Source: an uncultured Opitutia bacterium (GTDB lineage Bacteria; Verrucomicrobiota; Verrucomicrobiia; Opitutales; Opitutaceae). From it: a DNA stretch of 64,000 bases. The notes beneath the pieces were generated by a model. The model did no database searches, was not told the origin of the DNA, and saw nothing but the letters and a program-made list of their open reading frames with translations. The stretch is from contig CAIQKQ010000109.1 of NCBI GenBank assembly GCA_903872425.1, forward strand, positions 34,810 to 98,809, written 5' to 3'. How positions within the stretch are numbered: the first letter of the stretch is position 1; every line of letters starts with the position of its first letter. Shown in pieces: positions 57,471 through 64,000 of the stretch. The translations under genes were made by a program, and so were the position numbers.

Positions 57471-57739
57471 GTTTCGTCCTACGTGCCGGTTAAGGTTTCC
57501 GATCTTGGTACAAGGTTGGGTGTCATTGCCTCCAGTTGCACAGCGCGCAAATGTCGGACCCGTTGGTAGGAAAAACCCAACCTGAGCAGCCCGCCACCGG
57601 TGCGTTGCGACCCGCATCCGAAACATGCAAGCGCGAGGCCCACGAGCCGGCACTTGAGAAGACTGAGATCGTATTGGACGTTCATGAGGTAGCTCCAGGG
57701 GCAGATAGGGCTGATTGATGAAAATTGCGTACGGCCGGG

Positions 57740-58192
57740 TCAGTCGGCCAGTTTCCACTTTGGCGCGGCAGCTTTAAGACGGGCAAGTACAGCAAGCGTG
57801 GCAGAGACCTGCTCCTCGGTCAGGCCGCGTGTGACCTGCGCAACGACGGCCGCGTAGCGCGGGGCGACCTTTTCCCAGAGCCGTCGACCCTCGGGCGTGA
57901 GATGCACGCGGTAGATACGACGATCGGCCGGGTCGTCGTCACGCCGCACCCAACCGGCCTTCGCCATGCGGTCGAGTAGACCGGTGACGTTGGAACGGTC
58001 CACGACCAACTCGTCGCTCAGCTCGCGCTGACTGAGACCGCCAGGCGCAGACGACTCGGCGAGGATGTTGAGGACGTTGTATTGCGCGCTGGTAAGACCA
58101 AGCGGTTTGAACAGCCGCGATCCCTCGCGCAGGAATCCGTCCGCCGTCGCCAGCACGGCAATAATGAGATCGAAGTTGGTCTCGGAGGGCAT
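57740..58192 (-). CDS. MarR-family transcriptional regulator
   Basis: 150 residues. The winged helix-turn-helix is clear: LTSAQYNVLNILAES, LSQRELSDELVVDRSNVTGLLDRMAKAGWVRRDDDPADRRIYRVHLTPEG. The DxRxxxVxLTxxG wing signature is intact. It is the first gene of a same-strand run toward the DUF2157 and GDYXXLXY genes and may control them. A palindrome upstream (58230-58243) is a likely self-operator. Confidence 0.93.
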   Translation of the reverse strand: MPSETNFDLIIAVLATADGFLREGSRLFKPLGLTSAQYNVLNILAESSAPGGLSQRELSDELVVDRSNVTGLLDRMAKAGWVRRDDDPADRRIYRVHLTPEGRRLWEKVAPRYAAVVAQVTRGLTEEQVSATLAVLARLKAAAPKWKLAD

Positions 58193-58229
58193 GCGAAAGA
58201 TGGGATGGCGAATACTGATTAATATTATT

Positions 58230-58243
58230 GTTGATACGTCAAC
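58230..58243. promoter_or_regulatory. Probable MarR operator
   Basis: GTTGATACGTCAAC has 5-bp complementary arms (GTTGA/TCAAC) around 4 bases, the spacing used by many MarR-type operators. It is 37 bp upstream of the MarR start and contains a TTGACG on the minus strand that could be its -35 element. Confidence 0.5.
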
Positions 58244-58299
58244 GGTTTATTTTTCATTGTTTTCTTACCCATTGGTCTGGTTTAGCTTAGCCCATGTAT

Positions 58300-58947
58300 T
58301 CAATTGCCTATGCTGGGAACCACCCAGCCGCGGATATCACGCGCGAGGGAGGCGAAACCGGGAAAATCATTTTCCAAACGGCGCGGGTCGCGGCGATGGT
58401 GTTCGGCGGCGACCACGGCGCACTTTGTCTCATGCGGCAAACTTGGTCGATCAGTGCCATAGGCACGCCATTTCAGCTCGGCACGGGTGTACGGCCGGTG
58501 GCCGGCAGCCTGACCTTCAGACCAAGCGGCTTCCGTGACCTGCGGATCGCGGCCACAGAGTAGCCAGGCCTCGATGGCGGGCACGGCGACACCTGCGCCG
58601 CGCAACACCCGCTCGCGGCCTTGCGCGGGCGGAAGGTTTTTCGTCGTCTGCCGGAAAATCGCGCGCAGTTGGCACAAGCGGCAGCGCGGGTGGAAATAAC
58701 TGGGCGCGTCGTGTCGTGTGGTGTGGACGGGAGAGTCGTCGCTATCCACGACGACGATGAGTGCATCGGCCCGCGTGTTGAAATGCAGGTGGCGGATAAC
58801 AGCAGGGAGTACTTGTGCGACGTTCGGCCAGCCGCGCGCGCGCAAGGCCGGCTGCACGAGATCAAATGGCCCGCCGAGCACGGCGGCCGCCAACACCGCG
58901 ATGGCAGCCTCGTCCGCCGGTGACTCGCTGAGGATCGCGATTTTCAT
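58300..58947 (-). CDS. Uncharacterised protein with TOPRIM-like acidic pattern
   Basis: 215 residues. It starts MKIAILSESPADEAAIAVLAAAVLG and has a second acidic cluster LIVVVDSDDSPVH (about 62-74). An early Glu plus a later hydrophobic strand ending DxDD is the pattern of TOPRIM-fold nucleases such as the DUF4276 group. A central cysteine pair (CRLCQLRAIF) and a late H-rich EHHRRDPRR are seen. No toxin, ATPase or other defence gene is beside it. Function is not assigned. Confidence 0.6.
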   Translation of the reverse strand: MKIAILSESPADEAAIAVLAAAVLGGPFDLVQPALRARGWPNVAQVLPAVIRHLHFNTRADALIVVVDSDDSPVHTTRHDAPSYFHPRCRLCQLRAIFRQTTKNLPPAQGRERVLRGAGVAVPAIEAWLLCGRDPQVTEAAWSEGQAAGHRPYTRAELKWRAYGTDRPSLPHETKCAVVAAEHHRRDPRRLENDFPGFASLARDIRGWVVPSIGN

Positions 58948-59349
58948 GGGCCAAAAAATTCGGCCAGGAAGTGGCTCGGTAATCTACCAATAAAGTGCCG
59001 GTTCATTTTTGGGCAAAAAGTATCAGACTGGGGAGCCTTAGGTATGATAGGTGGAAGTGAGTTCGGGTGGCGAGAGTTTAAGAGGGCCTAAATCGGGGTT
59101 TAAACTCTCAGAAAAGCGGGAGCATCACTATGCCATAGTTAAGTCAAATACCATCCAACCGCTGCCGCCCGTCCCAACAATCCACAGTTTTTATAGAGAA
59201 CGAAGGCAGTCATAAGCTTGCCGTGTCACCATCGCGGGCGGGGCTAATGTTTAGCCGGGTGACATGGTCGTCCCTATTTCGGGGGTTGACGCATCACCTA
59301 ACGTTTGCCTTCTTGAACCTTTCGATAATTACCCAGTCCGCCTGTGTTC
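58948..59349. other. Leader region of the atp operon
   Basis: 402 bp without a gene; no atpI or atpZ is present. It contains a 10-bp perfect inverted repeat (59072-59109) and must hold the promoter of the atp operon. A TATGAT at 59043-59048 is a possible -10, but it lacks a good -35. Confidence 0.5.
59072..59109. repeat. Inverted repeat upstream of atpB
   Basis: GAGAGTTTAA (59072-59081) and TTAAACTCTC (59100-59109) are perfectly complementary with an 18-base spacer. No T-run follows. It could be an operator or mRNA structure in the atp leader. Confidence 0.5.
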
Positions 59350-60249
59350 ATGATCCGCGCCACCCAAAAAATTCTCCGCCTGCTGCCCTTTCTCGCCACC
59401 AGCGGGACGGCGTTTGCCGCCGAGGAGCATGCGTTGCATGCGGAGGCGGAAAAATTGTTCAGCGTCGGGCCCTTGCCGGTGTCGAATAGCATGATCACCA
59501 GTTGGGTGGTGGCGGCGTTGCTCATCATTGCGGTCCGCCTGATTGTGAAGACCCCAAAGTTAATCCCTTCGCGGGGACAGGCGGTAATCGAAAGTATGCT
59601 GGAGGGAATTATGGATTTGGTCGGTCCGATCGTTGGCCCCAAGGCCATCAAGTCTGCTTTCCCATTGCTGATGGCGTTTTTCACCTATATTCTCATTCAG
59701 AATTGGAGCGGCTTAGTGCCTGGTGTCGGGACTATTCAGATACTACACCAAGGTGAATGGCACGGCATCATCCGCCCTGGTAATGCCGATATGAACGGGA
59801 CCGTCGCCCTTGCGCTGGTTTCCTTTTTTGCCTGGCTGTATCTCATCTTCCGCTTTGCCGGACCGAAGGCAGTGTTTCTCGACCTGTTTGGCAACAAGGC
59901 GGACAAGCGGGATGTACACGCAGCCATTTATTATCCGCTATTCGTGATCTTCTTCCTTGTTGGCCTGCTAGAAATCATCTCGATCATCTTTCGGCCTGTC
60001 TCACTTTCCTTCCGTCTGTTTGGCAATGTCTTCGGTGGCGAGAACCTACTGCATTCGATGTCCGCCATCTGCCAGTGGCTGCTCCCGGTGCCGTTCTATG
60101 GTATGGAGCTGATGGTCGGCTTTGTTCAGGCCTTTGTCTTCACCCTGCTCGTGGCCGTTTATGTCGGCCTCATCTGCAATCACGGCGACGACCATGGCCA
60201 TGATGATGCCCACGCCGGCCACGGCACATCCCAACCCCACGCCCACTGA
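59350..60249 (+). CDS. atpB: ATP synthase F0 subunit a
   Basis: 299 residues from the ATG at 59350; a GTG two codons earlier is also open. After a hydrophobic N-terminal signal-like part (to AFAAEE) there are about five membrane helices. The essential Arg lies in RPVSLSFRLFGNVFGGENLL, with FVQAFVFTLLVAVYVGL near the end. It forms the proton half-channels against the c-ring. The last 23 residues are His/Asp/Gly-rich (from NHGDDHGHDDAHAGHG), which is not typical of the family. First gene of the atp operon here. Confidence 0.95.
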   Translation: MIRATQKILRLLPFLATSGTAFAAEEHALHAEAEKLFSVGPLPVSNSMITSWVVAALLIIAVRLIVKTPKLIPSRGQAVIESMLEGIMDLVGPIVGPKAIKSAFPLLMAFFTYILIQNWSGLVPGVGTIQILHQGEWHGIIRPGNADMNGTVALALVSFFAWLYLIFRFAGPKAVFLDLFGNKADKRDVHAAIYYPLFVIFFLVGLLEIISIIFRPVSLSFRLFGNVFGGENLLHSMSAICQWLLPVPFYGMELMVGFVQAFVFTLLVAVYVGLICNHGDDHGHDDAHAGHGTSQPHAH

Positions 60250-60319
60250 CCCCTTTCCCGCCGGGACCATGCCAAGCGTGTGGACGGCGGAACAACACCA
60301 ACCCAACCCACACACCACC

Positions 60320-60550
60320 ATGTCCACCCATATCCTCGCAGCAGCTGAAGCGGCCGCCGGTCTTTCCGGCAGCATCCAAGGCGGTCTCGGCTGTCTCGGC
60401 GCCGCTGTCGGCGTCGGCCTCGTCGGCTTCAAGGCCGCTGAAGCCGTCGGCCGCAATCCCGCCGCGTTCGGCAAAATTCTTGTCATCGGCATTCTCGGGA
60501 TGGCCTTTGCCGAGGCCGTTGCCTTCTACTCGCTGTTCCTCGGTAAGTAA
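60320..60550 (+). CDS. atpE: ATP synthase F0 subunit c
   Basis: 76 residues from the ATG at 60320 ([20 protein letters not shown]). A hairpin of two membrane helices with the polar RNP loop (45-47) and the ion-binding Glu65 in [11 protein letters not shown]. The residues that mark Na+ coupling in known c-subunits (Gln in helix 1 near the Glu and a Ser/Thr after it) are not present, so proton coupling is likelier. A longer frame starting at 60122 is not needed. Confidence 0.95.
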   Translation: MSTHILAAAEAAAGLSGSIQGGLGCLGAAVGVGLVGFKAAEAVGRNPAAFGKILVIGILGMAFAEAVAFYSLFLGK

Positions 60551-60624
60551 GCCGAACCCTTCTGTCTGATCGCCGCGCCACGGCACCTGCCGTTGGCGCG
60601 GCCCCTCTCTTTCCAATTGTAGCC

Positions 60625-61170
60625 ATGATCCCGCATCTTCCTCTCCTCGCTGAAGCCGCCAATGGTCTCACCAAGCTCACTGATGAGTTTGGCATCAATG
60701 TGCCGGGCCTGCTCGCGCAGATGTTTAATTTTGGCATCGTCGCGGTTCTGCTGTGGTATTTCGCCTTCAAGCCCGTCACCGCCACGCTTGATGAGCGCCA
60801 GAAAAAAATCGCCGATGGCCTGAAATACGCCGAGGAGATGAAGGCCAAGCTCGAAGCGACTCAGCAGGAGAGCGCCGCCCTGATGAAGAAGGCCTCGGTT
60901 GAGGCTGGCCGCATCGTAGATGAGGCCCGTAAGTCCGCCAAGGAATTGCTCGACAAGCAGGTGCAAGAGGCCGCCGCCAAGACGACTGAGATGCTCGCCA
61001 AAGGACAGCAGGCGATTGAGCTCGAGCATAAAAAGATGCTGGCCGAGGCCCGGAGCGAAATCGCCCGACTTGTGGTAGTCACGACCGAACGCGTGCTCGC
61101 CAAGAAGCTCTCTGAAGCTGACCGCACCGCCTACAACGAGGCCGCCGCCCGCGAGCTCGCCGGTGTCTGA
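60625..61170 (+). CDS. atpF: ATP synthase F0 subunit b
   Basis: 181 residues. A single membrane helix (about 28-48, [24 protein letters not shown]) is followed by a long charged helix to about 160, the peripheral stalk. [24 protein letters not shown] is typical. It links the a-subunit to F1 through the delta subunit. The atg follows a T/C-rich leader. Confidence 0.95.
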   Translation: MIPHLPLLAEAANGLTKLTDEFGINVPGLLAQMFNFGIVAVLLWYFAFKPVTATLDERQKKIADGLKYAEEMKAKLEATQQESAALMKKASVEAGRIVDEARKSAKELLDKQVQEAAAKTTEMLAKGQQAIELEHKKMLAEARSEIARLVVVTTERVLAKKLSEADRTAYNEAAARELAGV

Positions 61171-61200
61171 TCGCCACTAATATTATCTATCTACGCCTCA

Positions 61201-61596
61201 ATGGCTTCCGGCAAAAAACAAATCCAGACGCTCGCACGCCAGCTGTTCAAGCTGAGCTTTGATGGCGGCGTGCTCACGGCCGACCGGGTTGCCGGCGTGA
61301 TGGCCTATGTGGACAAGCACCGTCCCGCCCACGCCTCCGCCGTGCTCAAGGCCTATCATCGGCTGGCCGTTGCCGAAGTCGCGCGTGGTCGCGCACTAGT
61401 CGAGCACGCCGGCGCGGTGGGTGACGCCACGCTGGCCGCGATCGCCGTCGCGATGTCGAACAAGTATTCCCGCCCGATCACCGCCAGCGCCCGGCCCAAC
61501 CCTACGCTACTCGCCGGTCTCCGGATCCGCGTGGGCGATGATCTCTATGAGTCGTCCGTCGCCGGCCAACTCGCCGCACTCAGCGTCGCCGTCTGA
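61201..61596 (+). CDS. atpH: ATP synthase F1 delta subunit (short form)
   Basis: 131 residues, against about 175-185 for most delta subunits. The C-terminal signature NPTLLAGLRIRVGDDLYESSVAGQL is clear. The N-terminal six-helix bundle that binds the alpha subunits is reduced to about 80 residues (ARQLFKLSFDGG, then VDKHRPAHASAVLKAYHRL). Start, stop and operon place are normal, so this is likely a natural short form rather than a truncation. It connects F1 to the b-stalk. Confidence 0.9.
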   Translation: MASGKKQIQTLARQLFKLSFDGGVLTADRVAGVMAYVDKHRPAHASAVLKAYHRLAVAEVARGRALVEHAGAVGDATLAAIAVAMSNKYSRPITASARPNPTLLAGLRIRVGDDLYESSVAGQLAALSVAV

Positions 61597-61635
61597 TTTC
61601 GCTTTCCCTCCCCTGCAACTCCCAACTTTCCCGAT

Positions 61636-63162
61636 ATGAGCACCGTCCTCGAACAAATCGAACAGCAGATTGCCAAGCTTTCCAGCAAGGCCGTCAAGAA
61701 GAACACCGGCAACATCCGCACGGTCGCCGACGGCGTCGCCAAGATCGACGGCCTCTCCGCCGTCATGTACAACGAGATGGTGCAGTTCCCTGGTGGTGCC
61801 ATCGGCATCGCGCTCAATCTCGAGGAGGATGAGGTTGGTTGCGTCGTTCTCGGCGACGTTTCCAAGCTCAAAGAAGGCGACGAAGTCCAGACCACGGGCA
61901 AGCTGCTCTCCGTGCCGGTCGGCAAAGCACTGCTCGGCCGCGCCGTGGATGCCTTGGGCAACCCGGTGGACGGCAAGGGCCCCATCGCGGCGACTGAATC
62001 GTATCCCGTCGAGAAGATCGCTCCCGGCATTATGGCGCGCAAATCTGTCAATCAGCCCCTCTTCACCGGCATCATGGCCATTGACTCCATGATCCCGATC
62101 GGGCGCGGCCAGCGCGAGCTCATCATCGGCGACCGCGGCACGGGCAAGACCACCATCTGCATTGATACCATCATCAACCAGGCGAAGATCAACAAGGTCG
62201 GCCTGGCCAGCGGCGACCCGAAGTTCCGCCCCGTTTACTCTATCTACGTTGCGATTGGGCAGAAGAACTCCAATATTGTCCGCACGATCGGTGCCCTTGA
62301 GTCCGCCGGTGCGCTGGAGTACACCATCATTGTCGCCGCACCCGCCGCCGATAACCCCGCCAACCAATACCTCGCCCCGTTCTCCGGTGCCGCCATGGGC
62401 GAGTGGTTTATGGAAAACGGCATGGATGCGCTCATCGTGTATGACGATCTCTCCAAGCACGCCGTCGCCTACCGCCAGATTTCACTCATCTTGAAGCGCC
62501 CTTCCGGCCGCGAGGCGTATCCGGGCGACGTGTTCTATCTCCACTCCCGCCTGCTCGAGCGCGCCGCGCGCCTCGATGGCAAGGGCTCGCTCACCGCTCT
62601 GCCGATCATTGAGACCCAAGCCGGCGACGTATCCGCCTACATCCCGACCAACGTCATTTCGATCACCGACGGTCAGATCTTCCTCGAGACCGACCTCTTC
62701 AACCAGGGCATTCGTCCCGCCGTCTCGGTCGGTCTGTCCGTTTCGCGAGTCGGCTCGTCCGCCCAGATCAAGGCCACGAAGCAGGTCGGCGGTAAGCTGA
62801 AAGGCGAGCTCGCCCAGTTCCGCGAGCTGGCGGCGTTCGCTCAGTTTGGCTCGGACCTTGATGCCAAAACCAAGGCCCAGCTCGAACGTGGCGCGCGCAT
62901 CGTCGAGCTCTTCAAGCAGCCCGCCTTCGCGCCCCTGCCCATTGAGCTGCAGGTCGCCGTGCTGTTCGCGATGCAAAAGAATTTCTTCGACCCAATTGAC
63001 GCGAAGAAGGTCGTCGCCGCCGCTGCGGCGCTGAAGGATTTTTTCACCGCCCGCAAGGACGCCCTCCTCACCGAAATCCGCACCAAGGCCGCCCTCGACA
63101 AGGACCTCGAGGCCAAGCTCCAGGCCGCCTGCGACGAATGGAAGGCCGGATACTCCTCTTAA
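61636..63162 (+). CDS. atpA: ATP synthase F1 alpha subunit
   Basis: 508 residues. P-loop GDRGTGKT at 165-172, [49 protein letters not shown] and the arginine-finger region [18 protein letters not shown]-like [24 protein letters not shown] are all in place. It forms the non-catalytic sites of the F1 hexamer. Normal length and start. It is followed by a repeat hairpin rather than the usual short gap before atpG. Confidence 0.97.
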   Translation: MSTVLEQIEQQIAKLSSKAVKKNTGNIRTVADGVAKIDGLSAVMYNEMVQFPGGAIGIALNLEEDEVGCVVLGDVSKLKEGDEVQTTGKLLSVPVGKALLGRAVDALGNPVDGKGPIAATESYPVEKIAPGIMARKSVNQPLFTGIMAIDSMIPIGRGQRELIIGDRGTGKTTICIDTIINQAKINKVGLASGDPKFRPVYSIYVAIGQKNSNIVRTIGALESAGALEYTIIVAAPAADNPANQYLAPFSGAAMGEWFMENGMDALIVYDDLSKHAVAYRQISLILKRPSGREAYPGDVFYLHSRLLERAARLDGKGSLTALPIIETQAGDVSAYIPTNVISITDGQIFLETDLFNQGIRPAVSVGLSVSRVGSSAQIKATKQVGGKLKGELAQFRELAAFAQFGSDLDAKTKAQLERGARIVELFKQPAFAPLPIELQVAVLFAMQKNFFDPIDAKKVVAAAAALKDFFTARKDALLTEIRTKAALDKDLEAKLQAACDEWKAGYSS

Positions 63163-63175
63163 AATCTTCGGTCCA

Positions 63176-63251
63176 ATTGCCACGAAATACACCAAAACCA
63201 ACGAAAACAGATTCCTGCTTTTTGTGTCTTTTCATGTTTTTTGTGGCCAAT
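63176..63251. repeat. T-rich hairpin repeat between atpA and atpG (copy C)
   Basis: The left arm begins ATTGCCACGAAATACACC (63176) and the right arm ends TTTTTTGTGGCCAAT (63251); the two pair over most of about 30 positions. The right arm agrees with copy A before hemE at 26 of 28 bases. It ends 12 bp before the atpG GTG. Confidence 0.78.
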
Positions 63252-63263
63252 AAATAAATTCCC

Positions 63264-64000
63264 GTGGCATCAACCAGAGACATCCGCCGCCGTATCAAAT
63301 CGGTCAAGAACACCCGCCAGATTACCAAGGCGATGGAGTTGGTCGCGGCGTCGAAGATGAAAAAGGCGCAGCAGGCCGCACTGGCCGGTCGGCCTTACGC
63401 CGAACTGATGGCAGGGATGCTTGCCGCGCTCGGGCCGCGCGTGGAGGAACTCTCGCACCCTTATTTGGCCAAGCGCGAAATCCGCACGCGTGGCATCATC
63501 CTGATCACCTCAGACAAGGGCCTCTGCGGTCCTTTGAACACCAACGTCTTCAAGCTGGTGACCGACATCAAGACTCCAGCGAAATATGCGGTCATCGGTC
63601 GCAAAGGGGCGCAGTTCATTGCCCGGACCAAGCGTGATCTGCTCGCCGACTTCCCGGCCAACGACCGCACCACGTTCACCGATATCCGCGCGGTCGCCGA
63701 GTTCATGGTGAAGCAGTTTGAGGAAGGTGTGGTGGACACGGTCGAAATCATCTGGCCCCGGTTCCGCAATACCTTGGTGCAGGTGCCGACCCTCATGTCG
63801 CTGCTGCCGCTCTCGAGCGTGAAGTCAGTCATCACCGACCTCCAGTCCGATGCCGGCCACGCTTCCCCTCCCGCCGCCCTACCCTCCGACAGCCAGATGC
63901 TGTTCGAACCGGATGCCGCCGCGGTGCTGCAGGCGCTACTCCCGCTCTACCTCCATCGCGAACTCTTCCAGCAGGCGCTCGATGCTAAGGCCAGCGAGCA
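63264..64000 (+). CDS. atpG: ATP synthase F1 gamma subunit (3' partial)
   Basis: Runs off the right edge after 245 codons. The start is the GTG at 63264, giving MASTRDIRRRIKSVKNTRQI, the canonical gamma N-terminus, followed by TKAMELVAASKMKKAQ. ITSDKGLCGPLNTN is the conserved core. Gamma is the rotating shaft inside the alpha-beta hexamer. A 101-bp gap largely filled by a repeat hairpin separates it from atpA, unusual inside an atp operon. No stop is seen in the window. Confidence 0.95.
   Translation, partial: MASTRDIRRRIKSVKNTRQITKAMELVAASKMKKAQQAALAGRPYAELMAGMLAALGPRVEELSHPYLAKREIRTRGIILITSDKGLCGPLNTNVFKLVTDIKTPAKYAVIGRKGAQFIARTKRDLLADFPANDRTTFTDIRAVAEFMVKQFEEGVVDTVEIIWPRFRNTLVQVPTLMSLLPLSSVKSVITDLQSDAGHASPPAALPSDSQMLFEPDAAAVLQALLPLYLHRELFQQALDAKASE

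Noticed and set aside
59285-59327. TTGACG and GATAAT as an atp promoter
   Set aside because: The spacing is about 31 bases, far from 16-18, so the pair cannot be a sigma-70 promoter.
60320-60550. Na+-coupled ATP synthase
   Set aside because: The c-subunit lacks the Gln and Ser/Thr residues that go with sodium binding in known cases.
61507-62460. 317-codon minus-strand frame
   Set aside because: Antisense to atpH and atpA; no independent support.

Overview
The window is 64 kb of high-GC DNA with tightly packed, short-overlap genes and no plasmid, phage or complete insertion sequence. Gene content suggests an aerobic, Gram-negative member of the Verrucomicrobiota, most like Opitutaceae. This is an inference from the overall look of the proteins (Lys/Ala/Pro-rich linkers, a secreted trypsin-like protease with a Verrucomicrobia-style N-terminus, FG-GAP proteins, a tandem ribbon-helix-helix regulator), from many dispersed palindromic repeats, and from pyrimidine-rich leaders without Shine-Dalgarno motifs. 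No 16S rRNA or other marker is present to settle it.

Layout. 0-2.3 kb: a truncated membrane/receiver chimera, a sulfatase-fold protein lacking its catalytic residues, and a solo tandem-RHH regulator. 2.4-3.6 kb: a MalK/UgpC-type ABC ATPase. 3.6-8.4 kb (minus): KS and ACP, scpA plus a small coupled gene, trxA, secG and a LolA-like secreted protein. 8.5-16.8 kb: galE, aroE, PLP-binding YggS, a LysR regulator coupled to a TlpA-like thioredoxin, a pseudouridine synthase, a DEAD-box helicase and a response-regulator diguanylate cyclase. 17-24 kb: enolase with a clear terminator, a single-domain receiver, an RlmI-like methyltransferase, release factor 3, an unknown gene and a D,D-carboxypeptidase. 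24-28.7 kb: an RcnA/NicO-like metal exporter and the heme genes hemF-hemE-hemY. 28.7-30.5 kb: a glutathione peroxidase and a proline-rich secreted protein, bounded by tRNA-Cys and an imperfect copy of its 3' end. 30.6-35.2 kb: mfd and a SurA-like isomerase. 35.4-38.9 kb (minus): mlaEFDCA. 39-46.3 kb: gnd, a decayed gene, then a secreted protease, a secreted unknown and an FG-GAP protein. 46.3-49.7 kb: rfbA, tRNA-Arg, an OmpH/Skp chaperone and gltA. 49.9-55.7 kb (minus): a four-gene acyl-chain cluster (acyltransferase-ligase fusion, ACP-dehydratase fusion, ketosynthase, SDR). 55.8-59 kb: a GDYXXLXY/DUF2157 pair, a MarR regulator with a likely operator, and an unknown protein. 59.3-64 kb: the ATP synthase operon atpBEFHA, with atpG running off the edge.

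How the genes work together. Most of the window is envelope and core housekeeping: protein export (secG, Skp, SurA-like, LolA-like), retrograde phospholipid transport (Mla), peptidoglycan trimming, oxygen-dependent heme synthesis and oxidative ATP synthesis. The two discrete acyl-chain loci (6.9-8.4 kb and 49.9-55.7 kb) look like specialised fatty-acid or polyene-type machinery and are the best candidates for an undescribed pathway.

The most distinctive non-genic feature is the repeat load. Hairpin elements lie immediately before, or contain, the start codons of hemE, hemY and atpG. Palindromic elements have been accepted in frame inside the RlmI-like methyltransferase and Mfd, and other low-complexity insertions sit inside the ABC ATPase and RF3.
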